Assembly: GCA_037178975.1 (NCBI GenBank)
Contig: JASJZH010000004.1
Span: 5,022,001 to 5,086,000 of the forward strand
Length of the DNA stretch: 64,000 nt
DNA from: Oscheius tipulae
Taxonomy: Eukaryota; Nematoda; Chromadorea; Rhabditida; Rhabditidae
Direction of reading: 5' to 3'
Position 1 is the first letter of the stretch. Each line of letters opens with the position of its first letter. Shown here piece after piece: positions 37,505 through 50,300 of this stretch. A model generated the notes under the pieces. It did not search any database and was not told the origin of the DNA. It worked only from the letters and a program-made list of their open reading frames with translations. The position numbers and the translations under genes are program-made.

Positions 37505-38738
37505 TCGGTAATTCCGTTTGCTTTTGTTGCATAGTATTCAAGGAAACTGTTGCTTACTAAATTGATTTTCAAAAGTCTAGTTTAAAATGTCCTCGCGTCT
37601 CTGTCTGTCTGTTTGTGTGTCTGAAGCCATTATTGCAATTAGTGTGCACTACGTTGTGCGCACACTAATTGTTTGCAAGTCGCGTCAATTTGGGAATAAA
37701 TTTGTTGAAACGTTGATCCTGTAAGGGTAGCTCGACTGAAGCGAAACTTGTAGGCGAGTTAGAGTAAAAGGAAGGAGACCGAGACAGGCTGACAGAAGGG
37801 TCTAGAAATCGGGGCAAAGAAGGTTATAATTGTCATCGAGCCCCTGTAGGAGCGATAGCATTACTTGGATAGCGAGTTGGGTTCGAGGGTGAGCAGCTTA
37901 TTTCTGATTGTTGACAGAACAGTTTTTCAGCTTCTTCGTGGCACGATCACTTCCTTCGCATCATGCCCGAAACTTAGAGATTGTTTTCCTACGAGAGCGA
38001 ACCAACCAAATTGACGAAAACAATAAAACTTTCGGCAGAGATTACGGGATCCCGCAAAGGCTCTATACAGATTGATCGCTGTTCTTTTGTTGACACAAAG
38101 TACCCCTCCTACTTGTTGCTGTGATACAACTTTTACCAACCTGAGCATTAGTTTCGTCACCTATGACTCTGTTCGTTACTGCACAGTTTCCTCTTCAGAG
38201 TAAAAGAAAGAAAAACAAGTGTATGGTCTTCATTTTGTACGAACGTGTTTGTAGTAATACTGGTTGAAAGAAATGCAAAACTGAACGTGTGTCATGGCGA
38301 GATGGAAAGAGAATTGGTTGATAAAACTAATACCTGGAAGATGAGTGGGAGAAAAGGAATAAAACCAAACCATTAGAAAACATCTCAGCTGTACACAAAA
38401 TAATAAGAACGATATAAATGAACTATAGGGTAGGAAATTCAGTAAGAAGAAGTACAAAAGTGAGAACCAGTAGCCAGTCACTTTCGAACGAAATAGAATA
38501 AATATATGGAATAGAATCGTCTCTGTAAGGCGGGGCCTTGAGAAGAGTGAAATATTGCACACGAAAATAGAAAAAATAGTTTGGAGGGAGGACCGGAAAA
38601 CAGGAACAGCTCACCAGGGGAGGCACAAGGGGTGAAAGAATATACATCAAGATAAAGTCTGTCGGGAGATTCCTTGATAGTCAGGAAACACGCAATCTGA
38701 AAGATTCATGATGAATTTGGGACAAACAACGACGAACC
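37505..38738. other. Intergenic region with a hairpin repeat
   Basis: Contains repeat copy A (37581-37765). The remainder shows no exon that I can support; the minus-strand frames at 37927-38160 and 38230-38650 are low-complexity and hydrophobic by chance. Confidence 0.35.
37581..37765 (+). repeat. Dispersed hairpin repeat, copy A
   Basis: About 185 bases that reappear, inverted, at 62521-62706. The centre is a near-perfect hairpin: CAATTAGTGTG (37640-37650) and CACACTAATTG (37664-37674) as arms around a 13-base loop. A short CTGTCTGTCTG run is expanded in this copy. The flanks on both sides of the hairpin also match the other copy. Confidence 0.8.
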
Positions 38739-40194
38739 TATTCAAAACTCTTTGCGGAATGAGCGCTGCTTTGAGGTGAAGCAGAACAGCTTGTAGGCGG
38801 AGGAGTCAGAAGACCCGAGGCGGCAGCTGCAGCTTCGACAGCACACGAGGGAGATCGCGGCGGAATCGACGAATAAATCTGAAACCTATTCATAAGAAAC
38901 ACTGTATGCAGGTTTTGATTGTATAAATTAAAGAGTGCTGACCCCTGTTCCTTGACTAACGATTCCTAGATGTCTCTGATAGTCCGTAAGTTGTCCCATG
39001 AAGTGAAAATTGGGAGCAATGGCGGCATTTCGACGAAGCACGAAATCATAGGCGTCGTCAAGACAGCATCTCAAATTCGGGTGTTCACAAAAGTGAAACC
39101 GAACTCACTTCTTCGTGGACATGATGTAGGCGAGACAGATCGTGACACTGCGCGAGATCCCGGCCAGACAGTGAACTAAGCAAGCATCTCCTTTGCTTTC
39201 CGCTTCAGATATGAAGTTGATTGCAGCTGAAAATTAGCATAAAAACTGGTGAATTGGGGGAAACCTGGGAAGAATTGGACTAGATTGTGCGAGCTGTTGT
39301 CATCGACCGAAATACGGAGATAATTGAAGCGGTGATCTTCCTCAAGAGCATTGGGCAGATTCGACGTTACGTTGATAATGTGATGAATACCCAAGCTAAA
39401 CACTAAATAGCAAATGTAGAGAAAAAGGGTACCTTTCAAGTAGATCGACATTTCTGGCAGTTTCGGCATTTCCCAAATACAAATGTGGTAGTATCTGAAC
39501 CGGGAAATTCTGCACTGGACGTGGTTCTGGCTCAATTCTCAGGGATCTGAAAAGGTGTTTTTTTTGGACAAATAAAAAGAAATCTTACGTAAGATTGAGA
39601 CAGCCAACATCGCTAGCGAAACGTTCTCCACGATCGACGGACCCATCAGTGAACATAAAAGGAGCAACAGCACTCAGTCGTTGAATGTTATCTGTAAAAG
39701 CACATGTAAAACAGGTTACTCTAGCAACAAACCGTCGAGAATAGCAAAATGGTACCCGTCCTTCCTCAGAGCTTTTGCCAGAGCAGATGATGTGGCTGCA
39801 TCGTTGCCACCGATTCCTTAATTTTTCGTATAAGTTGAGCTCAAAATACAAAGCACCTGGTATAATGACGACGTTCATAGAGGGATCGGATAAACGCGGC
39901 GAGACGTTGGATAGTGCAAGAGTTCCTTGTTGCAGACGGCGAAACAGTACTGTTGGCAGGCGAATTCTAAAATTACTTTGGAGTAATTCAATAAACTTTC
40001 CAAGTAATATTTTTCCCAATCTTAGCTGGAAAAACAACGGACCTGTGTGCGTTTTTGATTGCAGGGCCATCGGAACGGCAATCCAATATGTAGACTGAAT
40101 GGGGATCATTCTTCATAATATGGACGAACTGCTCTCCATCAACCCGCTCATCATGAAGAGATGTAGAAGCACAGGGAGTCGGGTTTGAGACCAT
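38739..40194 (-). CDS. lip-1: MAP kinase phosphatase (DUSP6/LIP-1 type)
   Basis: Dual-specificity phosphatase that inactivates ERK-type MAP kinases. About eight exons start at 40043-40194 and end at TAG 38739. The N-terminal rhodanese/CH2-like domain is recognisable ([10 protein letters not shown], then [11 protein letters not shown]). The catalytic domain begins [19 protein letters not shown], continues [12 protein letters not shown], has the general-acid Asp in [11 protein letters not shown] and the signature HCLAGISRS, and ends [17 protein letters not shown]. The order and spacing match human DUSP6/7/9. The tail is Ala/Ser/Pro-rich. ATG 40194 follows an ATTTCAG acceptor by three bases, so the mRNA is probably trans-spliced. 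Confidence 0.93.
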
Positions 40195-41256
40195 GCCCTG
40201 AAATATTTTGCATAATGGGAAGCGACTGAAAGGACGAGAATAATAGAAGAATCACGTGAGTTCTACGAGTTCGAAAACAATGGATGAAAGAAGCCTTGAT
40301 TTTGCTATAAATACGACTGTGTTTTGACAGAAATTGTGGAGATAAAAATGATTTAATTGGACGTGAGAATGTCGCGTACTTTATGAGAAACCCGAGGAAA
40401 TTCCCACGTTGCGTGTAGGTGGAAAGGGCTATACGAGCCGGAATACGCAATTGTGCCATATTTTTGTAACAGAAAATAAAAAAGGAAATGATCTTGATCA
40501 GATTGCGGTTTCTTTCCTACGTGTATATGGAAGTGCTCAGGCAGCGGTTATGTTATCAACTGATAAGAAGGGGGACCGGGAGAATGCGACTTTCCTATAG
40601 GAAAACGAGCTGCCAGACAAATGTTAGCAAATAGAATCGTGTTCTGTGTACGTTGTCTGTATGAGCAAGGCATTGGATCTCAAAAAACCATATTTCAACA
40701 AGAGCTATAAAAAGTAAACAAAGGGGAAAGCTGCTTGACACGAGAAGTCTCCCCTGAGATAAGATGCTTCTCCGGTGGGTGGATTCTGTGCCCGCGCAAT
40801 TATCTGCGAACGTATTCGAGCTGACTTGCGGGGGCGACGATTTACAGCTGGAAAGGGGAAGGAGAGCCATTTTGTTAGAGTGCAGGCGAGGGAAGTTTGT
40901 TTACGCATGCTCTTGCCTCTATGAAAGACGCAACGTCAAAATAATTTATTTTATCATCTAGTTTCTCACATAATGAAGCCGTTGTGACGCTGAATGAGGG
41001 CGAAAAAAAAGAGCAACACCCACATCCCGTCTGATTCATGTAAAGAGCGTTCTTCACAACATATCAAACTTCCTCATAATTTTGTGTGACAAATACGTAA
41101 GTTACGTGCATATTTAGATGTCCTATGGAAGGTGCAAAAAGGGATCGTAAAGGGAAAAAAAGCAGTAGAAAAATGAAAATGTTACTATCGTTTTGAACTT
41201 CGCGCGTTCAATCCGTTTTATCCAGAACTGCCGCGCATTTTAATTTCTTAATTTCT
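40195..41256. other. Intergenic region
   Basis: Presumed promoter and outron of the phosphatase gene. A 102-codon minus-strand frame (40151-40459) overlaps the phosphatase start and is not supported. A minus-strand ATTAAA near 41240 could serve the exon pair next to it. Confidence 0.35.
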
Positions 41257-41530
41257 TTATACTTTCTCGACCCAGAGATCACAACTGCCAGACAGGATGG
41301 TCATTTCTGCCTCGGCCCATTCATCGTAAAGTCCAGTGGCCGGGAAAATAGCGGCGCGTTTCCGGCAGTTGCGAGGCTATGCTGTACTACTAAATTACTA
41401 CGGGATCGCATACACGGACGACTGGTTCTCTATGTTAATTAACTTCTGAGAGTTTCGCTCCGAGTTACTCCAAAATAGAGACCTTCTCTCGACGGGTGGC
41501 ACTCAAAGACGCCAAATTGCTCCCGAAGGA
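41257..41530 (-). CDS. Candidate C-terminal exon pair of an unassigned gene
   Basis: Exon 41483-41530 encodes 16 residues (SFGSNLASLSATRREK) and joins in phase 0, through a 106-base GT-AG intron, to exon 41257-41376. The latter encodes 39 residues including IFPATGLYDEWAEAEMTILS and ends DLWVEKV-stop. Both look like natural protein sequence but match no family I know. Upstream exons should lie at higher coordinates and could include the fragments at 43014-43160 or 44415-44559, but I could not connect them. Confidence 0.35.
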
Positions 41531-43013
41531 CTAGGAAACATTGTGGCGTAGGTGTGTCAGGCGGCCGAAATTGTTAACAAATGCGATTTAGTGGGCGTGA
41601 AGAACTAGGCTCCAGCTGATTTTGAGGGATACGAGATCAGAATAGGACATCGAGAGGGAAATTAAATAGAGACTGAGTTTCATTAGGCCCAGTGTCACTA
41701 ACATCTGTGATTCATTTAGCGGGAATCGACGATCTTCCCACGGTCCAGCGAATACATACAAAAAGTGATTCATCCACTCTTGCTATAAATTTTTCATAGG
41801 TTGCCCTCTTCCCAGTGCTTTCTTGCAACAGCATTCGAACAGAATGAAATCCGATAGAAAGTCAACTATAGAACACTTGTGGAAATGAGTCCAAAACTTC
41901 AAGGGCCGATTAGGGGCCTAAAAATGCCTAAGGGGCGGATTAAATGGGACAGGAGAGGGAAGAAGCTGCGGAAGAGACCGACCACGGGGAGCGAAGCCAT
42001 AAAAGCGCGGCCCATCGCCATACACACAAATCATGGCCGACGACTGGAAACGATACGAAAAGGAACAACTTTTTGGGCGAGGGTCATCGTGAGAGGAAGA
42101 AGCTCAAAGACCGGACCTATAATCCACTCATCTCTCTATCGTGGGCCCCCGTTTTCTGTGAAAACATATGAAGAGACTAATCTCTACTTTCTGGAGATTT
42201 ACTAATCGTACGATTTCTCCTACGTCTGTTGAACAAATTAGGAAAGGCTGTGAACACAACATCTGTTATGAAAGGAGAGATGTGACGATGCAAATGACAA
42301 CAGAGTTCGGCTCATTCGGGCAAAAAAACAAGATTAATCCAACTGGAAAGAGTCTCACAGTTTTTTTTTTTTTGAAAATTGAAGAGACTGGCGATCAAGG
42401 GGAGGTTGAAAGACAAGAGTTCCCAGAGGATTTGGTCGAATGTCCCTTCAACTCGGGGTCAGGTGTGCCCGGCCAGAAAGAGACCAACTGCCGCTTACAC
42501 CCACACGCGAGGGAGGCGGAAATGAACAGCCCTCCCTTATCGGGAGCATCGCCTCGAATTGTTTCCAAATATTTCAAAAAACCATTCTTCTCGAGAGTTC
42601 AGTAGCCCTTAACAGAATGAATAGTCGTCCGAAAGCTTTTAAAAATGCGGAAGACTGAAGGAGGAAAAGCCCACAAAGAGACGATTGTCTTTCATGTCTC
42701 GTGTCAGAAATAGATCTACCGCCATAACGGCGAGATAATGAACGTATCAAATAAACAAATGGGCTTTTTCGTCGTCCTATCGTCTAGCTTCTAAACGACG
42801 CCTCGCAAATCAGGGCCCTCTTCTCTTCGGTCTTTGTCAAAGACGACTATCACGTTTAAACTAAACCACTAAAATTTTATTTTAAAAACTCTTGTGCAGG
42901 TTTCGGGACAAGAGTCTTTCGAAAACGTTGATGTCACAACAAAAAGACCGAATGATCGGTAGGTGTTCTCAGTGATTATGAAAATTACGAAACTACGAAA
43001 ATGGATAATTCAC

Positions 43014-43160
43014 CTGCTTTAGAGAAATGCGGATGGGAGAACCTTTTATCTCAGCAGTAACAAAGAGTAACAGCAGTCCGAATAGAAGTCTCGGAGGCGA
43101 GAGCGTGGAATTTTGAATCTCGGGCCAGAAGAGGAAGCACAAAAGGAGCGCGAGCACTAG
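43014..43160 (-). CDS. Candidate membrane-segment exon
   Basis: A phase-0 to phase-0 stretch of 49 codons between TTTTTCAG and CAG-GTGAAT. It contains two hydrophobic blocks (LVLALLLCFLFW and LLFGLLLLFV) around a glycosylation-like NST. A second open frame through the same bases also reads plausibly, so the coding frame is uncertain. Confidence 0.25.
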
Positions 43161-44414
43161 CTGAAAAACAACTACTCTCGTGTGGGACAGGTGGTTTTCT
43201 TTTATCAAAAAAGAATGAGTTGGAACTTTTAACAGAGGACAAAGTGTTGCCAATAATAAGCTGAACAAACGGGTATGCCACGCCGACAGTGGGAGGATTT
43301 GAACAAAACCCTTCCGAAGGATAAACAGAACACGTTGCGATCTGGTACGTGACATGCGGCGATCTGTGGAACAGAGTCAAAGTTTCAGCGGGTTGAGAGT
43401 AGGTCAGATGATGAGAGAGAGCCAGAATTGAAGGGCACTGAACAGTGAGGACAGAGATGGGAATATCAACGGAATACGTAGGGTTAAAGTTATCAGAATT
43501 GAACTTCTATGAGCAGAGCACTAGTCAAAAGACGTCCCGAGCTGACTCACCTCTTCCTACCAAATCAAAAGAAAAAGTGTAAAGTCTAGGAAAATAGTCC
43601 AGACACGTCAGTTGGCTGAAAGAAGTCCAAAGACACGATTACTATTGCAACGAGGAAAATAGGGTCCAGATGTTGACAATAAGTCAGGAACAATTTCCGG
43701 ACAAATCTCCTGTTTACTCATCTGCTAACAGTGTAAATTATCGGTCTAGAGTGTTTTCTTAGGAAAAGTAGGTCACCTGATTAGCTCTTTGGCTACACTT
43801 GACTCTAGGCTGAAGTGAGCAGAGACAAACAAAAACATTTTGTTAGTTAGGATCCACACAATGAGTAGTTGAGAGGAAGATTCGAGCGAAAACAATTCTA
43901 CAGGAAAGTAACAAACTGACACTATGTGAAATACATAAAAAAAAAAATGCTATTAATAGGGCCGGAAATGAGACCAACTGGAAAATAACTATACTACTAT
44001 ATGGTCGTCGATCAACACTGAACAATTAGTAGTTGTGTTTACTCTTTAAACAGGTAAGTAGGAGTAACTTTGAAAGAAAAGTAAGAGTACACGTACCTAG
44101 GAAGAGATTGAAAACCATTTTTTGATGCTTGACTGCAGAAATCTGCGGTAATTGTCCCCAGAAAGGGAAGTCGTGACAACAACTTCGCAAAGACATAAAC
44201 AGAAAAAGGCTCCAGTAAATAGTGGGTGTGTGAGGAATAAAAACAAAAAGGAGGCGAAGGGAAACAAAAGACGAGAGGGAGAGGGCATCGAGTAATTTGA
44301 TCGTCCCTGCGTGCACCCCCCACGATCGACAATGACTACTGCAGAAGTTGGAAATCAACTTTTCGAGGAAGAAAAAAAAGAGGAAGTGCCTTCTGAAAAA
44401 GCCGATACGCCCAC

Positions 44415-44559
44415 CACATAAGTCTTTTTGACGGAGTGGCTGTTTTGCTTTCTCGAGTCGACTGGCTGTGTCACGCCGAACCAAAAATAGATACGACCCC
44501 CGGGGATATCCTGAGGGAGCGAGGGTGGCCAGCAAATAGTCAGAGATCTGCTCATTCAT
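44415..44559 (-). CDS. Candidate first exon
   Basis: ATG 44559 opens MNEQISDYLLATLAPSGYPR and a basic helical segment (ASRLEKAKQPLRQK). A GTGGGC donor would end it in phase 1. No downstream exon could be matched with confidence. Confidence 0.2.
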
Positions 44560-45229
44560 GACCGATCGAGTCTCTAAATAGACTGGAGGTCAGACGAAAA
44601 GGGTCTGCTGTAGAATGGCCCAGGGAATGCCACTGAGAGTCAGTCGAGAGTTGACAATCTTTCATCTGTTGTCCGAAGACCTGACTCAGCGACTTGTAAA
44701 GGAACTTTCCCTACAGCTGTTCCGTCTGCAATTCTTCAATTACAGTTTGCAAAGACGAGTAAGACTTCCTCGTAGAATAAGAACACAAATGACGTTTTGC
44801 ACTCCGACGAGTGTAAAGAAGAAGAATGTTACGTAGCTGTTTTTGATCGCTCCCTGTTACGGAAAAAGAATGGTAATCCGGTCTGTTGGAACAGATTAGC
44901 GGACAATACTGACGAATTCGTTCTAGTGCCCTTTCTGTTGAAAGCTACGAATCCAAGTTTCATAATGTACTGAACTCGAGCAGAATGGAGTTATTTCACG
45001 AAAAGGTTGCTTCACTACTTCACAAGAAAGAAGGTCGCGGATAATTTGAAGCAGAGAGAGGGCGTCGACACGAGACGAGCTGTCGTCGGCGATTTGTCAG
45101 AATTGACGGATTGCCCCACAGGTGGCCAACTTGGGAAAACAGACAGAGAGAAGCTGGCCTCGTTTTTCAAAAGACATTTATTGTACCCATATGATGTGAA
45201 GATCATGTTGTGAGATTCGGTGATTCCTA

Positions 45230-46854
45230 TTAGACAGAATTGGATATCTCTTCTGATCCTGGCAGAGGAAGAACACTGACTTCGGCCGAATTAACGTATG
45301 AACTGGCGTACGAATTGTGCCGGCGACTGCTGTGATTTTTCTGTTGTCTCTTTTCCTCCTTCTTCATTAGATGCATCCGAATACGTTTCTCGAGCCATCG
45401 TTTCTTTCCGAAATAGGCAAGGGAGTTCGTGGCAGAGTTCAAAACGATCAAAAAATCAGACACTCGGACTAGAATCGAAAGAGCGACTCCAAACGATTCT
45501 ATTCCGTACAGATTCTCGTAAATGTCGAAAAAGACTGGCATTGATCTGAAAGAACTTTGTACTCTAGTTGACTACAATCCAACTACCTTAGAATGAGAAA
45601 CTTGATGGCAATAAATATGGCAACAGTCCGTGAAAGTCGTTCTTTCAATTCCTCGGATAGAAGAACGGAACGACTCCTCTGCTGACTCTCAAACAGCCTA
45701 CAAATTGGCTCATTTCATCTGAAAAGTAGATGACTTACTTCCTTCTGGCCTTGAGAGATCGATGAACATGATACTCGGTAAGCAAGGTAAGAATGAGGAT
45801 GGCGGCCACAGGACCCACTGTTTGCGTCAGAGTCAAGAGGACGGCCTTATAGGAAATATACTGAAATGACGTTTGTTTCATTTGGGAATGTGCTTACCGA
45901 ATGACGGAATACTGTCGGAGCTGGACAACTGGCCTCTACACCATGTTCCACATCGAAACATCGTTCGAGCGTGAACTCAAAATAAACAGGAATGTTTATG
46001 ACGAAGCAGACGAGAATTATCACGACTAGAAAGCAGATTTGGTCGGGAACAGACTTTAACTTACATGGAATAAAGAACGGTCTGAGCAATTTCCTTAGTT
46101 CAATCGGATGTTTCCGTCTGACAGACGGATGCAGAGGCACGGCTTCTTCCTTTCCTCCAGGAACAGCTGAGCTTCTGCTCTGCGAAATACTGTTCGCCTG
46201 AAGTTTGGCATTTATTGTATTGACTAAATGACACTGACAGGCTTCAATCGACTGTGATTATGGGCATATTCCAGAGGACGCAGGACCACGAGGCATCGTA
46301 TCACTGAGACAAAAACGACAAGCATCGTGGAAGTTGTAGTTAAAGCTTGTGCTACCCCGTTGAGCATGACACTGAAATAGGTATCGTCGCAAATTTTAGA
46401 AATCCGCAGAACATTATGGCTCGCAAAATATTTTCCCGATTATGCATCTAGTCGATACCTGAATGCTTGGTGGTTGTACATGATGTTCGAGCCAATGGTC
46501 AGCATACCAATCGCTTCGACACAATAAAAAGAGAATACAGTGATCATAAGAAGAGAATCTATCAGACACAACGAGAACAGGGCTGAAACAGTTCACTATT
46601 TAAATAAACGCATGTACTTACTGGCTGTCAACTCTCTGTTTAAACCGGCTTTGTACAGGAATCTGAAGGCGAATCGGGCTCCTATCAGAGCCAGAAGAGC
46701 AGCTAGTACAGTACACGGGCCCTGAAAATGTTCTTCACCAAATTCATTTAATAAGGTTCTCACGTCGATCCACATCGCGATACCAGTGATTGTATCTCGT
46801 CCCGAATAACGGTAGCTACAGTTCATCATGGTGGCGTTTTGTCCGGTCAGCTCC
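45230..46854 (-). CDS. Second peptide-type class A GPCR (5' end unresolved)
   Basis: Seven-helix receptor of the invertebrate FMRFamide/peptide type. Exons 46764-46854, 46622-46731, 46459-46582, 46239-46371, 46065-46197, 45898-46025, 45739-45860, 45587-45696 and 45230-45545 join in phase. The exposed N-terminus has glycosylation sites NAT and NCS. Helix landmarks are CLIDSLLMITVFSFYCVEAI (TM2), SVIRCLVVLRPLEY at the DRY position, PFVIILVCFVINIPVYFEF (TM4), a long second loop with two Cys, GPVAAILILTLL (TM5) and SDFLIVLNSATNSLAYFGKK (TM7). DRY is IRC and NPxxY is NSATN-SLAYF. The tail is basic, then Ser-rich. The first exon listed starts in phase 2, so at least one upstream exon is missing; ATGs at 46829 and 46826 are fallback starts. 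Confidence 0.8.
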
Positions 46855-46972
46855 CTGGAAAAGGCGAAATGAAACCTCTTGTGGAACAGAATTGGCAAAC
46901 AACAAGGGCGGCAGATATGAGCCCAGTTATTGGAACAGATAACAGCCCGAGCTATTTGACTTCGGCTCTATA

Positions 46973-47350
46973 CCAGGCCAGTGGTCCTTAGGATTTATAA
47001 AGGTTCCAAAACAGCTGAAAAAAAAATTAAGCGGTCCCAGCCGTTGTCTCAGAAGCCCTGGTTTGGACCTGGTTTGGTAGCTGGGAAAAATATGGTCCAG
47101 AGTGTAGGAACAGAAATTACAGGGTTTTGAAAACAAAACGAGAGGGATTCCATACATCTATAGGCCGCTATAAAATTACCTGGTCACCAGGCTGTTAGCT
47201 CCAAAGTTTACACTCATTTTACAGTATTTTAGATTTAAAGTTAGGGGTTAAGCTTTGTGATCAGGTAATTTTGTAGCCTCTAAGCCTATAGGTATCCCTC
47301 TCGCTATAAAATTTTTGGGAGCGCTTTATTCCTAAGGACCGCTAATCTGG
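46973..47350. mobile_element. Foldback / MITE-like element
   Basis: About 378 bases bounded by imperfect terminal inverted repeats: CCAGGCCAGTGGTCCTTAGG on the left and TCCTAAGGACCGCTAATCTGG on the right. Nested inside are longer inverted arms (47140-47186 and 47257-47302) sharing GAGAGGGAT, CTATAGG and AAAATTACCTG around a 70-base centre. There is no coding capacity. It lies just upstream of the second GPCR. Confidence 0.65.
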
Positions 47351-50300
47351 AATAGAGTCTTGACTTCTTTTTAAAAGATCGCCAAGAACAAAATGACGTG
47401 CTGAAGGAAACTGCAATAATCTCGTTCCCCCTCTAGTTATTCTTAGGATATGTGATGCAGGAGAAATATCCGCGAGATTTATTCGCATCCAATGTAACAG
47501 GAAAAGACAAAAAGATGGAAGTTCTACTCAGATTGAGAGATTCGCTCGGTCTTTAGTATATGAAACCAGCCGTTTCCGACGGCTGCGCCGTCCCTTTGTC
47601 TTCACTTTGCATTGGCGGCTGCGCCGCTCCGTAGTAATAAAGGACTTCCAGTGGCTTCATTGAGACAAAAAGAGCGCACCCAAATTTGACTTGCCACCCA
47701 ATTTAGGCGATAACTGTTTCTGAACAAAAAAAACTGCTGAACAACATGATTACTCACTTCAAAAGAAGACGGACAAACAAACAAATAAACAGTTCACCAC
47801 AGAAATCATCGCTCTTTAGATAGTAGAGCTCAGCCGTGTATAGCGGCTTCGTCTTTAGTCTCGTCTTAGCATTGACAACAGGCAGCTTCGCCGCTTCTTC
47901 AATAACCTAATTTCCCAGGTTTCCCCAGAAGTTGACCTGTCAGCTAAACTTTTGACATGTCATGACTTGTCAGCTTTCTGCTTGTGGTGACGTACGGACG
48001 GACGGACACCATTGCGCTTTAGTAGTAGAGAGATAAGCTAGACCCAAATGCCTTCTGGGACGTTTAGTGTCAGTAAATAGATACTATCTTTATGGATTTT
48101 TAGGAGCGTTTCGTAGACAAAAACAGTAACTGTTTGATGGATCATTGGTCAGAGAAACCACAGGATAGATGTCTAATGAGGGTCGGCAAGAGTTATGAGA
48201 GAAAGAAACTCCCACTCAAGACATGAAAAGAGACCAAATTGACGAGAAGAGTCACATTATACTCTTTGTCTATATTAGAGCCGTTTTTGGAAGGCAGTCG
48301 AGTGGAAGGATGGAAATAAAGCGCCAAATTAATGGGCGATATTTGAGACTCCAAAAAAGGGCAATTGTCAAGAGACGGTTCCGCTCGCTTTTGTGTAACA
48401 TGGGAAAATGTATGCTGATCTTTGCAACAGGTAGAACACTGGGACCCGTCACTTTATGAACTAGGCCATGCATAAAAAAGATGACACATTCCATTATTAG
48501 GAGTGGGAGAAACCTGTAACCAATCGACCAGAGGACAATTGCCTTTTTTGTTTATATTAACCAGTGGAAATTATCTCGGCCAATTAGGGGTAAACACATA
48601 AATTAGTCTCTAGGTAGAGGTGTCCGTCCGGTGGAGGGACAGGCAGTGAAAGAGACATCTGGATCTGTTCATGGTTAACACAGATGAGGAACAACTCTTT
48701 CAAAAAGAGAGAGAGATCAATGGAAATCATTGTGATTCTGGTGAACAGCTCTTAATTCCGTCTAGGGGAAATTGTTTCAGGATCTTTGAGCTGAAGGCTG
48801 TTCTCACGTGGTGAAGACTCGTAAAGCTTGCATAGTAGTGATCTTCGGACAGGAGAAAGATTGTAAGGTACATTCTTTAAACTTGAATTTTAACAGAGTT
48901 GAAATAATAGAGCAAGAGGGGGCAAGACGCCAAACTTGTCAAATCCAGCGGAGGTGGGAACAGAGCAGAAATCGGGACTATTTTTAATGGTGGTCACAAG
49001 GTCTTAGACATTACAAATGAGGCAGTCGCGTTTAGACAAAAAAGAGTAAATAAGGTTTCAGAGTCAAGGAGTGTGGGTGCCTTTCGAAGCACAAATAGAC
49101 GTGGCATCATAAGCACAACGAACGTGAAACCCGACCTCACGATTACTTGCTCAAAATTGGGTGAAATTTGATTCTGATCGAAGCAGAGAGCCTGGAAGCG
49201 GGCTTTCAAAAGGTGTGGGATTAGTTATAATGGAGTGGGGGACGTTGCGCGGAAAGATTGTTTGGGTAATCCTCCCATCTTGTAGATGTTTGTATCAGAA
49301 TGCCAATCTCAGTAGTCCCACTCTTTCGCAGTAAGTCCCCTTCTGCTCGTTTCGAATCTTCTGCTCTTTTTTATGAGGAAGTAACAGCGCGCTACTGATT
49401 CTCTCCCAATTTGGCTCATTTCCTTTATCTCTTCTCGAGGCTCCGCGCACGTAGGAGTCAAAACAGAAAACATCGCTCAACCAACCTTAGAATGCATGTG
49501 ACGGTCCGACAATCAGGAAAATACGGAGCATACTCCACCAGAGCCTCTGCTATCCGGTCTCGGTTCCTCATTCTGAAGACTGTTTTCATAACTAAGGAAA
49601 GAGAATATGGTGTCAAGCTTGGAAAATCATTGAAAGAGGAATGAGTCAGAGAAAAGGGATAAAGTATGGACGATTGAATATACCGTGTAAATATTATGTC
49701 TTTAAAGTCGTATCAAGTTCGAATCACAGCTCAGGGGATCAAAGAGAGAATCAAAGATCGCCCTTTTTGAGCTAACCGATAACTGCTATAATCTTTGTAG
49801 AGAGGGGGAAAAGAAGAGGTTCGTCGATAGGGGAAGCCTTACGGGATCTGAGAAGGCAATAAACAGTTGGTCCCGTGAAGAAGAGCCATCTCTTACTATT
49901 CATAACAAGAAGTCCAATTGAATAGAGTCTTCCGTCTTTTGGTCGAGTTTGTTGGAAGCAGTGTCAACAGAAGTAAGTCATGAACAGAAGACCAAGAGAG
50001 TGTGTAGTTGTGATGTCTCTGTCAGACCTTTTTTTCTTCGAAGATGCGCTATTAGGAAAATTGAAGAGATGTCGTCAGCGAGAGAGACAGGGAACCTTTT
50101 GAAAAAGTTGTCATAAAAGGAGAGAATACTCTAAGAGATGAGAAAGGACAGACGAAAAACAAGCCCTCGGGCCCAGTTACTATTTTGAGTTGAGTAGATT
50201 TGATGGCTGTTGTTTAGAGTCTACTAGCCAGATCTGGTACCAACTTTCATTAGGAGAACTTTTGTCCCAGATACAAATCTGGTCACGTCATAAGTGGTCT

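Larger units (their letters stand above)
41531..45229. other. Gene-poor stretch with two exon-like segments
   Basis: Apart from the two minus-strand candidates listed separately, I find no supported exon. Several open frames on both strands exceed 90 codons but have no introns in phase, no family content and low-complexity composition. A run of about 14 T lies at 42361. Confidence 0.3.

Noticed and set aside
40151-40459. 102-codon frame upstream of the MAP kinase phosphatase
   Set aside because: It overlaps the phosphatase start in another frame, and an acceptor at 40197-40203 shows that this DNA is probably outron.
47990-48010. CGGACGGACGGAC run as a CRISPR-like or tandem array
   Set aside because: Only three short units, no spacers; CRISPR is also not expected in this organism.
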